The notes under the pieces are model-generated. The model saw only the letters and a list, made by a program, of their open reading frames with translations. It was not told the origin of the DNA and did not search any database. A DNA stretch of 64,000 bases from Catenulispora sp. MAP5-51 (GTDB taxonomy: Bacteria; Actinomycetota; Actinomycetes; Streptomycetales; Catenulisporaceae). The DNA is taken from the NCBI RefSeq assembly GCF_041261205.1, contig NZ_JBGCCH010000001.1, positions 558,001 through 622,000 of the forward strand, written 5' to 3'. Shown one piece after another: positions 36,350 to 44,514 of the stretch (the stretch's first letter is position 1; each line of letters begins with the position of its first letter). The position numbers and the translations under genes are program-made.

Positions 36350-36922
36350 TCAGCCCTTCGGGAACTGGAAGACCGCGGTGGGAATCAGGCCCCTGTCGTC
36401 CGGCGGCGGGGTGCTGCCCTGCGGGTAGGCGGCGAAGTTCACGTCGACCGGAGCGATGTCGCTGTCCGTGCCGGCCGGTACGACGGCGTCGAGGTCGTCG
36501 GTCTGGTCGGAGTAGACGGCCACCGGCTCGTCGGTGTTGTTCTCGACGTTGGCCGCCTTCATGCCCCTGATCTGGAAGTCGGTGCCGATCGGCAGGCCGT
36601 TGCCGGTGATCACGTCGCAGCCGGTGCCGGTGCGGCCGGGGCCGGTGTAGAGCGCGACGTTGCCGAGGCCGACCATGCCCAGGGCCATGGTCATGGCCTG
36701 GACGTCGGCGGCCGGGCCGCAGGCGGCGTCGTAGCCGTTGTCGCTCTGGACCGGCAGGTGCCGGCTGTTGTTCGTGCTCTGACTGGTGTTCGTGATCCGG
36801 CTGTGGTTCGTGCTCTTGTGCGTCACGGTCGCGGCCGAGGCGATGGCGGCGGGGATCAGGATGCCGGTGGCCGCGAGGGCGACGGCGGCGGTGCGTCGAG
36901 TACGGGGACGGAGATCGGCCAT
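36350..36922 (-). CDS. Secreted protein of unknown function
   Basis: A 190-residue protein with a Sec signal (TAAVALAATGILIPAAIASA, cleavage near residue 31). An Asn/Ser/Thr-rich linker follows, then a compact domain with two Cys (DAACGPAADV, GTGCDVITGN) that may form a disulfide. The domain ends with a Pro/Asp-rich tail and TAVFQFPKG. I do not recognise the family. It has its own promoter region shared with the divergent TPM gene. Confidence 0.65.
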   Translation of the reverse strand: MADLRPRTRRTAAVALAATGILIPAAIASAATVTHKSTNHSRITNTSQSTNNSRHLPVQSDNGYDAACGPAADVQAMTMALGMVGLGNVALYTGPGRTGTGCDVITGNGLPIGTDFQIRGMKAANVENNTDEPVAVYSDQTDDLDAVVPAGTDSDIAPVDVNFAAYPQGSTPPPDDRGLIPTAVFQFPKG

Positions 36923-37115
36923 GGGTAGAGAGCCCTTCCCTCGATAGACGGAGCGCTCAGACTTGCAACGGCGTTCTCCCAAGATCAAATCCGGTTGCTC
37001 CGTTCGTGCCGGGATTGCTCCGAACGGGTTCGGCGCGGTCGCGGCCCCGCGCGGGGGCTGCCTACGGTCGATCGACGGGGCAGCGGGCACCGTCCGAGCA
37101 CGGGAGAGGCCGGCG

Positions 37116-38729
37116 ATGGCCAGGGCGGCACGGGTGCGGGTGGTCGTCTGCCGTTTCGCCGCCTTGGCGTTGCTGCTGCTCGGTGCGTCGGCCGGGTGGA
37201 GCGTGGGTGCGGTCCAAGCTGATGCCCCGATCCAGCTGGACCGGGTCGGGCAGATCACCGACAAGGTCAACGCCCTCGGCAACCGGCGTGACGAGGTCAC
37301 GGCCGCGTTGGCCCAGCTCGATGCGCAGCGCGGGATCCAGCTGTTCGTGGCCTACGTCCGTGACTTCTCCGGCAAGGCCCCGGGCAACTGGGCGAACGAG
37401 ACCGCGACGAGGAACGGCCTGGGGCTGCACGACGTCCTGCTGGCCATCGCCACCCACGCGCGTCAGTACGGGTACTCCACCGACACCGACTCCGGCGTGA
37501 CCCCGTCGCAGCTGGCGTTGGTCGCGTCCTCCGCGGTCGAGCCCGCGCTGCGGCAGAACGACTGGGCCGGGGCGGCGATCGGCGCGGCGGACGGGATCGG
37601 GGCGGTGGTGGCCGGGCTGCCGGTGCCGACCGTCGATGTCACACCGGGGCATCCCGATCCGGCGGCCTCGTCCTCGGACACCGCAGGGTGGATCGCCGGA
37701 TCCGTGGTGGTCGTCGGGGCGATCGCGGCGGCAGGCTTCTACACGTACTCGCGGTCGCGGCGGCAGACCCGATCACGGGGACCTGCGGGGGTGGCGTCGA
37801 TCAAGTCGATCAAGGAGCTGGACGCCTCGGCCAAGCACGCGTTGGTCGCCACCGACGACGCGGTGCGTACCAGCGAGGAGGAACTCGGTTTCGCCAGCGC
37901 CGAGTTCGGCGACGAGGCGGCGGCCCCCTTCACCGACGCCCTGGCCGAGGCCAAGGCCGACCTGATGGCCGCGTTCCGGGTCCGGCAGGCGCTGGACGAC
38001 GACATCCCGGAGGACGAGCCGACGCAGCGCCGGATGCTCGCGGAGATCATCGAACGCTGCGACCGCGCCAACGCCCGCCTGGACGCCGAGGCCAAGGCCT
38101 TCGACCGGCTGCGGGACCTGGTCGAGCACGCGCCGACCGCACTGACGTCCGCCGCTCAGGCCGCCGGCGCGCAGGAGGCGCGGGTCGCTGCGGCCACAGC
38201 GTTGTTCGAGCGGCTGCGCAATGCCTATGCGGATTCTGCGACGGCGCCGGTGGCCGGGCATCCGCAGCAGATCGCCGACCGGCTGGCCTTCGCCGGCGAC
38301 AGCCTGGACGCGGCGCGGGTGGCGCTGGACGGCGGCGACCCGCGGCGGGCGGCGGTGCTGATCCGGGGTGCGGAGGCCTGCCTCGAGCAGGCCGGGCTGC
38401 TGCTGGACGCGATCGACCGGCGTTCGGCCGAGCTGGACGCGGCCGCCGCCAAGCTGCCGGCGGCACTGACCGAGATGGACTCCGACCTGGCCGATGCGCA
38501 GGGGCTCAGCGCGCCGCGGGGTGCCGCGGCGGCCTCGGCCGACCTGGCCGGGCGCGCGGCGCGGGCGCAGCAGGTGCTGGACACGGTGCGGCGGGAGATG
38601 TCCGGGCGCTACGACCCGCTCGACGCGCTGCGGCGGGCCGAGGAGGCCGACGCGCTGCTGGACGAGGCGCTGAACGCGGTGCGCGAGCAGGAGCAGAACG
38701 ACCGGCGGGCCCGCAGCCTGCTGAAGTAG
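37116..38729 (+). CDS. TPM-domain membrane protein, C-terminally cut by an in-frame TAG
   Basis: The gene starts at ATG 37116 with GGGAGAGG six bases upstream. It has a signal/anchor segment (FAALALLLLGASAGWSVGAVQA), a TPM domain (~40-170; GIQLFVAYVRDFSGK, NGLGLHDVLLAIATHARQYGYSTD), one transmembrane helix (AGWIAGSVVVVGAIAAAGFYTY, ~190-212) and a long Ala-rich coiled-coil region. The TAG at 38727-38729 ends the protein at 537 residues, but the frame continues with typical TPM-family sequence (ATLTARSEIAAAED) before switching to pspA sequence. It is therefore probably truncated relative to its family, and a one-base change (e.g. CAG to TAG) would explain the stop. Confidence 0.8.
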   Translation: MARAARVRVVVCRFAALALLLLGASAGWSVGAVQADAPIQLDRVGQITDKVNALGNRRDEVTAALAQLDAQRGIQLFVAYVRDFSGKAPGNWANETATRNGLGLHDVLLAIATHARQYGYSTDTDSGVTPSQLALVASSAVEPALRQNDWAGAAIGAADGIGAVVAGLPVPTVDVTPGHPDPAASSSDTAGWIAGSVVVVGAIAAAGFYTYSRSRRQTRSRGPAGVASIKSIKELDASAKHALVATDDAVRTSEEELGFASAEFGDEAAAPFTDALAEAKADLMAAFRVRQALDDDIPEDEPTQRRMLAEIIERCDRANARLDAEAKAFDRLRDLVEHAPTALTSAAQAAGAQEARVAAATALFERLRNAYADSATAPVAGHPQQIADRLAFAGDSLDAARVALDGGDPRRAAVLIRGAEACLEQAGLLLDAIDRRSAELDAAAAKLPAALTEMDSDLADAQGLSAPRGAAAASADLAGRAARAQQVLDTVRREMSGRYDPLDALRRAEEADALLDEALNAVREQEQNDRRARSLLK

Positions 38730-39178
38730 GCGACGCTGACGGCGCGCAGCGAGATCGCCGCCGCCGAGGACCTGAAGTCGGCCAAGGAGTGGGGCGACAA
38801 GGCCCTGGCGGCCAGCCGGCGTGCGGACGCCCTGCGCGAAGCCGGCGACACCGCCGAAGCGGACCGCTTCGACAACCTGGCCAAGGTCGCCCTGGAACGC
38901 CAACTCGCCGCCGAACGCCAGACCGCGGCCGCCGCCCCGACCATCAAGGGCCAGCAGGAAGTGGTCGAGCGGCTGAAGACCGGACTCAACACGATGAAGG
39001 AGAAGCTGGACCAGCTGAAGACCAAGCGCGACGAGCTGGTCGCGCGCTCGAAGTCGGCCGCGTGAAGGGGCAGCAGGAGTTGGCGGCCTCGAGCCTGGAC
39101 GCGCACTTCAACGACCTGGAGGGGCTGGCCGACAAGGCGGAGGTCGCGAAGCGGCTGGCGGCGCTGAAGGCGGGGTGA
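38730..39178 (+). pseudogene. pspA/IM30 remnant fused in frame to the TPM gene
   Basis: After the TAG the same frame encodes a short TPM-like stretch. From GAGGAC (38766-38771) it encodes SAKEWGDKALAASRRADALR, EADRFDNLAKVALERQLAAE and KTGLNTMKEKLDQLKTKRDE, the middle of an actinobacterial PspA (phage-shock membrane-stress protein). It stops at TGA 39061-39063. In the next frame KGQQELAASSLDAHFNDLEG and EVAKRLAALKAG give the PspA C-terminus to 39178. About 75 N-terminal residues and about 37 internal residues of PspA are missing, so this is a deletion-damaged gene, unless the assembly is wrong here. Confidence 0.8.
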
Positions 39179-39204
39179 GGGGATCTACCACCGTGACATG
39201 GCAA

Positions 39205-39232
39205 GGCCGCCGCTCCCTCACAAGCGGCGGCC
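39205..39232. terminator. Bidirectional terminator hairpin
   Basis: GGCCGCCGCT (39205-39214) pairs perfectly with AGCGGCGGCC (39223-39232) over an 8-nt loop, between the pspA remnant and the convergent GH35 gene. Confidence 0.75.
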
Positions 39233-39258
39233 CCACCGGTCTTACTCCCCTGCCGGCC

Positions 39259-41013
39259 TCACTCCTCCGTCGGCCCCAGCTCCGGCACCGGCCGCAGCTC
39301 GGCCCGTCCCGTCCGGGTTCCGTGCAGTTCGAGCACGATCAGCTCGTTCGCACCGGGGCGCAGCAGCGGGCCCGGGACGTACAGCGAGCCCTGCGGGCCG
39401 CGCGACCAGTAGCGGCCCAGGTTGAAGCCGTTGATCCAGGCCAGGCCCTTGGTCCAGCCGTCCAGGTGCAGGTAGGTGTCCGCGCCGGCGTCGAGGTGGA
39501 ACTCGCCCCGGTGGTAGCACGGGCCGACCACCGCGCCGCCGGTCTCGGCGAAGGTCAGGCCGGACAGGTCGTCCAGGGTCAGCGGGCGAGAGGTCCAGCC
39601 GGTGAGCGGCACGCCGTCCAGGTCGACCGCGCCTATCAGGCCCTTGCGATCGGCGAGCTTGGAGCCGTAGTTCACCCGGCCCTGGTTCTCCACCAGCACC
39701 CGCAGCTGGGCCCCGTCGCGCGGCACCGTGAAGGCCACCACGTGCTCGTGCCGCTCGCGTTCCAGCACGCCGACCGGCTGGCCGTCGACGAACACCTGCG
39801 CGCGGTCGCCGATCTGCTCGAAGGCCAGGGTCACCGGGCCCGCGGCGGGAAGGCGTGCCTCGTAGAGCACGAACCCGAAGTCCTGGCCCAGCTGCTCCAT
39901 CGTCAGCGGCGTCTCAGAGTCCTGAGGCTCGCCGAGGACGGCCAGGGCGGCCGGGTCGAACAACGGCGCGCGCCCGGTCAGGTCCACCGAGACCGGCCCC
40001 AGCTTCGGGGAGGCTTCAGGAACCTCCTCCTCCGGCAGGCTCTCGTACTTGCCGATGATGGACCGGAAGCGGCGGTACTTCTCCGTCGGGTCGCCGGCCT
40101 CGTCCAGGGGCGAGTCGTAGTCGTAGGACGTGACGGTGGCCCGGTACGAGCCCTTGTCGTTGGCGCCGTTCGTGAATCCGAAGTTCGTCCCGCCGTGGAA
40201 CATGTAGAAGTTGACCGACGCCCCGGCCTGGAGCATCTCGTCCAGCGCGGCGGCGGCGTCCTCGGCCGAGCGCTGTGCGTGGATGCCGCCCCAGCGGTCG
40301 AACCAGCCGTTCCAGAACTCTGTGCACATCAGCGGTCCGGTCGGCTGCTGCGCGCGCAGTGCGGCCAGCGAGGCGGTCACCTTGCCGCCGAAGTTGGCGG
40401 TGGCCAGGACTCCGGGCAGGGCGCCGTCGGCGAGGTCGCCGGGCTGGTCGGAGGTGAACAAGGGCACGTCGATGCCCCGCGATGTCAGTGCCTCTTGCAG
40501 CCGTTCCATATAGGCGGTGTCGGAGCCGTACGCCCCGTACTCGTTCTCGACCTGTACGGCGATGATCGGCCCGCCGTGTGTTCCCAGCCGTGGCAGCACG
40601 ATGGGCATCAGCGCGTCGAGGAAGCCCTCGACCGCCCGCAGGAACGCCGGGTCGGTGCTGCGCAGCCGCAGCTCCGGGTCGGCCAGCAGCCACGACGGCA
40701 GGCCGCCGCCCTCCCACTCGCCGCAGATGTAGGGCCCGGGCCGCAGCAGTACGTGCAGACCCTCGGCGGCGGCGAGGTCCAGGAAGCGGGCCAGGTCCAG
40801 GATGCCGGTGAAGTCCAGGGTGCCGGGGCGCCGCTCGTGCAGGTTCCACGGCACGTAGGTGTCGATGGTGTTCAGGCCCATCAGGCGGGCCTTGCGCAGG
40901 CGGTCTGACCACTGCGCCGGGTGGACTCGGAAGTAGTGCAGGCCGCCGGAGACGATCCGGAAGGGCCGACCGTCGAGCGCGAAACCGTCGTCGGTGATGT
41001 CGAGTACTGCCAC
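39259..41013 (-). CDS. Beta-galactosidase, glycoside hydrolase family 35
   Basis: A 584-residue enzyme without a signal peptide, so it should act on imported galactosides. The TIM barrel opens with RIVSGGLHYFRVHPAQWSDRL. The acid/base is the second Glu of QVENEYG (residue ~158) and the nucleophile is the Glu of MCTEFWNGWFDRWG (residue ~232). C-terminal jelly-roll domains follow (GLAWINGFNLGRYW near the end). It is the last gene of the ROK-ABC-binding protein cluster and is separated from the binding-protein gene by a UUCG-capped hairpin. The context supports uptake and hydrolysis of short beta-galactosides. Confidence 0.92.
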   Translation of the reverse strand: MAVLDITDDGFALDGRPFRIVSGGLHYFRVHPAQWSDRLRKARLMGLNTIDTYVPWNLHERRPGTLDFTGILDLARFLDLAAAEGLHVLLRPGPYICGEWEGGGLPSWLLADPELRLRSTDPAFLRAVEGFLDALMPIVLPRLGTHGGPIIAVQVENEYGAYGSDTAYMERLQEALTSRGIDVPLFTSDQPGDLADGALPGVLATANFGGKVTASLAALRAQQPTGPLMCTEFWNGWFDRWGGIHAQRSAEDAAAALDEMLQAGASVNFYMFHGGTNFGFTNGANDKGSYRATVTSYDYDSPLDEAGDPTEKYRRFRSIIGKYESLPEEEVPEASPKLGPVSVDLTGRAPLFDPAALAVLGEPQDSETPLTMEQLGQDFGFVLYEARLPAAGPVTLAFEQIGDRAQVFVDGQPVGVLERERHEHVVAFTVPRDGAQLRVLVENQGRVNYGSKLADRKGLIGAVDLDGVPLTGWTSRPLTLDDLSGLTFAETGGAVVGPCYHRGEFHLDAGADTYLHLDGWTKGLAWINGFNLGRYWSRGPQGSLYVPGPLLRPGANELIVLELHGTRTGRAELRPVPELGPTEE

Positions 41014-41071
41014 GTTCGTGTTGCTCCCTGTGGTTCTCCACGGCGGGGCCGGTTCGCGGCAGGGCTGCCCG

Positions 41072-41103
41072 TGCGGCCGCCCCCTTCGGTGGGCGCGGCC
41101 GCA
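41072..41103 (-). terminator. UUCG-capped hairpin between binding-protein and GH35 genes
   Basis: TGCGGCCGC and GCGGCCGCA close a stem whose tip is CCCC-TTCG-GTGG, a C(UUCG)G tetraloop. It lies between two co-directional genes of one cluster, so it may end part of the transcripts or protect the 3' end of the binding-protein message. Confidence 0.65.
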
Positions 41104-41137
41104 CAGGGCCCTTCTTCCGCGGGTCGGGCCGCCGGCG

Positions 41138-42508
41138 CTACTTGACGGTGAAGCCCTGGTCCTTGGCGTACTTGGTCGAGGCGTCCTGCCAGGCCTTCAG
41201 GCCGTCGGCCAGGGACGAGCCGCCGATGTAGGCCTTGCCCGCGGTGTCGTTGAAGACGCTGTTGGCGTAGACCTGGAAGGGCAGGTAGGACCAGCCCGGG
41301 GCGACCTCGGCCGCGCTCTGGGCGAGCACCTGGTTGATCTTCTGGTCACCGAAGTAGGGGTCGGTCTTGTTCAGGAAGTCCGGCGAGTTCAGCTGCTTCA
41401 CCGTGGCCGGGAAGGCGCCGTTGTCGACCCGGGTCTGCGCGCCCTCGTCGACGGTCGCGTACTTCAGGAACGCGTAGGCCAGCTTCTGGTTGGTGCTGGC
41501 CTTCATCACGGCCAGGGAGCTGCCGCCGTTCTCGGAGGTGACCTTGCCGCCGGCGGTCCACTGCGGCAGCGGCGCCACGCGCCACTGGCCCGAGCCGGAC
41601 TTCACGCCGGACTCCAGGGAGGCGGGCATCCAGGCGCCGATGACGAGCGAGGCGATCTTGCCGGAGGCCATGCCCTGGTACCAGGCGTCGCTCCAGGAGC
41701 TGATCGGGGCCAGGTCGTGGCCGTCGATGAGCTGCTGCCACTCGGTCGCGTACTTCTGGGTGCCGGCGTCGGTCGCGAAGTTCACACCGACGTTGGTTCC
41801 GCTGACGGAGTAAGGCTTTCCGCCTGCCTGCCAGATCATGCTGGTGGTGAAGCCCGCGTCGCCGGTGTCGTTGGTGATGTAGGCGGTCGGGTCGGCGGTG
41901 TGGATCTTCTTGGCGTCGGCGGCGTACTCGTCCCACGTGGCCGGGGGCGTGGTGATGCCGTACTTGGCGAAGACCGTCTGGTTGTAGAACAGGGCCATGG
42001 GTCCGGAGTCCATCGGCAGGCCGTAGACGCCGCCGTCGGCCTGGACCGAGTTCCACGGGCCCGGGGTGAACGTGCCGTTCAGCGCGGCCGCGCCGAACTG
42101 GTCCAGGTTCGCCACCGACTTGGTCAGCTCGAACTGCGGCAGCGCGTAGTACTCGATGTGCGCGACGTCCGGGACGCCCTTGCCGGCCTGCACCGCGTTC
42201 TGCAGCGCCTTGTACTCGTCGTTGCCGGTGCCGGCGTTGACCAGGTTGACGTGCACGTTCGGGTACTTGGTCTGGAAGTCGGCGACCACCTTCTTCAGGG
42301 TCGGCTCCCAGGCCCAGACCGTCAGGTTCCCGCCGGCGGTCAGCGCCGCCTGCAGGTCCGCGTCGGTGACCGTGGCGGCCTGCGAGGAGGCCGAAGAGGT
42401 CTTGCCGCTGCCACCGCCGCTGGACGAGGATCCGCAGGCGGTCGCGGCCAGCGCCACGGCCAGCGCGGTCGCGCCCAGCAGGACGCCGCGTCGACGGGTT
42501 ATCGTCAT
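41138..42508 (-). CDS. Sugar ABC transporter substrate-binding lipoprotein
   Basis: A 456-residue family-1 extracellular solute-binding protein. The lipobox LAATAC places the lipidated Cys at residue 25, after GVLLGATALAVA, and a Ser/Gly linker follows. NLTVWAWEPTLKKVVADFQTKYPNV and VPDVAHIEYYALPQF are typical of oligosaccharide-binding proteins. It should deliver sugar to the two permeases encoded just upstream. No ATPase gene is present, so a shared MsiK-type ATPase elsewhere is probably used, as known for actinobacterial sugar importers. The ligand is probably a beta-galactoside, judging from the GH35 neighbour. Confidence 0.9.
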   Translation of the reverse strand: MTITRRRGVLLGATALAVALAATACGSSSSGGGSGKTSSASSQAATVTDADLQAALTAGGNLTVWAWEPTLKKVVADFQTKYPNVHVNLVNAGTGNDEYKALQNAVQAGKGVPDVAHIEYYALPQFELTKSVANLDQFGAAALNGTFTPGPWNSVQADGGVYGLPMDSGPMALFYNQTVFAKYGITTPPATWDEYAADAKKIHTADPTAYITNDTGDAGFTTSMIWQAGGKPYSVSGTNVGVNFATDAGTQKYATEWQQLIDGHDLAPISSWSDAWYQGMASGKIASLVIGAWMPASLESGVKSGSGQWRVAPLPQWTAGGKVTSENGGSSLAVMKASTNQKLAYAFLKYATVDEGAQTRVDNGAFPATVKQLNSPDFLNKTDPYFGDQKINQVLAQSAAEVAPGWSYLPFQVYANSVFNDTAGKAYIGGSSLADGLKAWQDASTKYAKDQGFTVK

Positions 42509-42563
42509 TGCTGTTCCCTTCTTTTCATCATTGGGAGGGTTCCGCGGTCGGGCCGGGGCGCCG

Positions 42564-43526
42564 TCAACCTTTCACGCTTCCGGCGCTCAGGCCCGACTGC
42601 CAGTACCGCTGGAGCAGCAGGAACGCCGCGATCAGCGGGATGATCGTGATGAGCGAGCCGGTGATGACGAGGTTGAACACCACGTCCCCGCCGGCGGTGT
42701 GGGCCTGGTCGTTCCAGGTGCTCAGGCCCAACGTCAGGGGGTACCAGTCCTGGTTCTTCAGCATGATCAGCGGCAGGAAGTAGTTGTTCCAGGTCGTGAC
42801 CACGTTGAACAGCAGCACCGTCACGATGCCGGGCGCCAGCAGGGGCAGGCTGACGGAGAAGAACGTGCGGAACTCCCCCGCGCCGTCCATCCGCGCCGAC
42901 TCCATGATCTCCGCCGGCACCGCCTCGGAGCTGAACGTCCACATCAGGTACAGGCCGAACGGCGAGATCAGCGACGGGATGATGATCGCCCACGGTGTGT
43001 CGGTGATCCCCATCTTGGAGAACATCAGGAAGGTCGGGACGGCCAGCGCCGTGGCCGGCACCGCGACCGCGCCGATCACCACGGCGAACACGGCCTTCTT
43101 GCCCGCGAAGTCGAACTTGGCCAGGCCGTAGCCGGCCAGCGTGGCCAGCACCGTCGCCCCGCCGGCCCCGACCACCACGTACAGCAGCGTGTTGAGCAGC
43201 CACCGGCCGAAGATGTCGTGCTGGTAGCTGAACGTGTCGCCGACGTTGGAGAACAGGCCGAACCCCTTGAACCACAGCCCGAAGGAGTTGAACAGGTTCT
43301 GCTGCGTCTTGGTCGCGTTGATCGCCAGCCAGGCCAGCGGGAGCAGGGTGTACACGGCCATCACCGCGCACAGCACGGTCAGCGTGAGGCTCTTGCGGCG
43401 CAGATGCGGCGCGCGCCGGGCCTTGGCCCGCAGCGGCGGCGTGGCGTTGTGGGGACTTCCCCACTTAGCGGTCCGCGTTGTCGCCCGCGTTGTTTCCCGT
43501 GCTGTGCTCAGGGGCTCTGTGGTCAC
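42564..43526 (-). CDS. Sugar ABC transporter permease, MalG type
   Basis: A 320-residue inner-membrane permease with six helices (TLTVLCAVMAVYTLLPLAWLAIN first) after a charged N-terminal segment. The EAA loop is EIMESARMDGAGEFRTFFSVSLPLLAP, the contact site for the ATPase. It lies 3 bp after the MalF-type gene and 55 bp before the binding-protein gene, so it is part of one operon. Confidence 0.92.
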   Translation of the reverse strand: MTTEPLSTARETTRATTRTAKWGSPHNATPPLRAKARRAPHLRRKSLTLTVLCAVMAVYTLLPLAWLAINATKTQQNLFNSFGLWFKGFGLFSNVGDTFSYQHDIFGRWLLNTLLYVVVGAGGATVLATLAGYGLAKFDFAGKKAVFAVVIGAVAVPATALAVPTFLMFSKMGITDTPWAIIIPSLISPFGLYLMWTFSSEAVPAEIMESARMDGAGEFRTFFSVSLPLLAPGIVTVLLFNVVTTWNNYFLPLIMLKNQDWYPLTLGLSTWNDQAHTAGGDVVFNLVITGSLITIIPLIAAFLLLQRYWQSGLSAGSVKG

Positions 43527-43529
43527 GGC

Positions 43530-44450
43530 TCAGACCGCCTTTCGCATGCCGCGCAGCTGGACGGCGTAGGCGACGATCATCGTGGCCACGCCCATGACGA
43601 TGGCGATGGTCGCGGAGTAGTTGAATTGCTGGCCGTCGAAGGAAAGCGAGTACGCGTAGTAGTTCGGTGTGTAGAACGTGGTGATCGCGTTCGGCGCCAG
43701 GTGCTTGAGGATGCTGGGCTCGTTGAACAGCTGGAAGCTGCCGATGATCGAGAAGATGGTGGCGATGACCAGCGCGGGGCGCAGGGCCGGGAGCTTGATC
43801 GACCAGATGATCCGGAACTGGCCGGCGCCCTCGATGGCCGCCGCCTCGTACAGCGAGGGGTTCACCACTCGCAGCGCCGAGTACAGGATCAGCATGTTGT
43901 AGCCGACCCACTCCCAGGTCACGATGTTGCCGATGGACGCCAGGATCAGGTGTGGGGACAGCGGATCGGGCAGCGTGACGCCGAAGTGCTTGTCGATGTC
44001 GCGGACCAGGCCGAACTGGGTGCCGTACATGAAGCTCCACATGAGCGTGGCGACCACGGCGGGGACGGCGTAGGGCAGGAACACCGATATCCGGAAGAAG
44101 GCCGCCCCGTACAGCCGTCCGCTGTCGATGGCCAGGGCCAGTAGCAGCGCCAGCCCGAGCATGAGCGGCACCTGCACGACCAGGAACAGCGCGACCCGGG
44201 CGAACGAGGTCCAGAACTGGGAGTCCTGGAGGGCGTCGCTGTAGTTCTGCAGGCCGACGTACTGCGTGCCGCCGATCAGCTTGGTCTTGTACAGGCTCAG
44301 GTAGATCGAGTAGCCGATCGGGGCGAGGAAGACCAGCGCGAACAGGGCCATGAAGGGGCTGACGAACCGCCAGCCGACCAGGGACCGCCGGCGCCGCGCG
44401 GGTCGGCGCGGGCGGCCCGGGCGGGCGAGGTCCAGGGGTGGGGACGCCAT
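43530..44450 (-). CDS. Sugar ABC transporter permease, MalF type
   Basis: A 306-residue permease (FVSPFMALFALVFLAPIGYSIYLSLYKT; EAA loop SLYEAAAIEGAGQFRIIWSIKLPALRP). It is the first structural gene of the importer operon, starting 61 bp after the end of the ROK gene. Two inverted repeats lie in that gap, so regulation at this point is likely. Confidence 0.92.
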   Translation of the reverse strand: MASPPLDLARPGRPRRPARRRRSLVGWRFVSPFMALFALVFLAPIGYSIYLSLYKTKLIGGTQYVGLQNYSDALQDSQFWTSFARVALFLVVQVPLMLGLALLLALAIDSGRLYGAAFFRISVFLPYAVPAVVATLMWSFMYGTQFGLVRDIDKHFGVTLPDPLSPHLILASIGNIVTWEWVGYNMLILYSALRVVNPSLYEAAAIEGAGQFRIIWSIKLPALRPALVIATIFSIIGSFQLFNEPSILKHLAPNAITTFYTPNYYAYSLSFDGQQFNYSATIAIVMGVATMIVAYAVQLRGMRKAV

Positions 44451-44478
44451 GGTCTGTCTTCGCTCCTTGCTTCGCTGT

Positions 44479-44514
44479 GTACTAAGTACCGGAGGTAGTA
44501 CGGGGACGTACTAC
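44479..44514. promoter_or_regulatory. Paired inverted repeats upstream of the sugar permease operon
   Basis: GTACTAAGTAC (44479-44489) is a perfect 11-bp palindrome. GTAGTAC (44495-44501) and GTACTAC (44508-44514) form a perfect 7-bp inverted repeat with a 6-bp spacer that includes the ROK stop codon. They end 29 bp before the MalF-type start and are good operator candidates for the ROK or neighbouring LacI protein. Confidence 0.65.
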
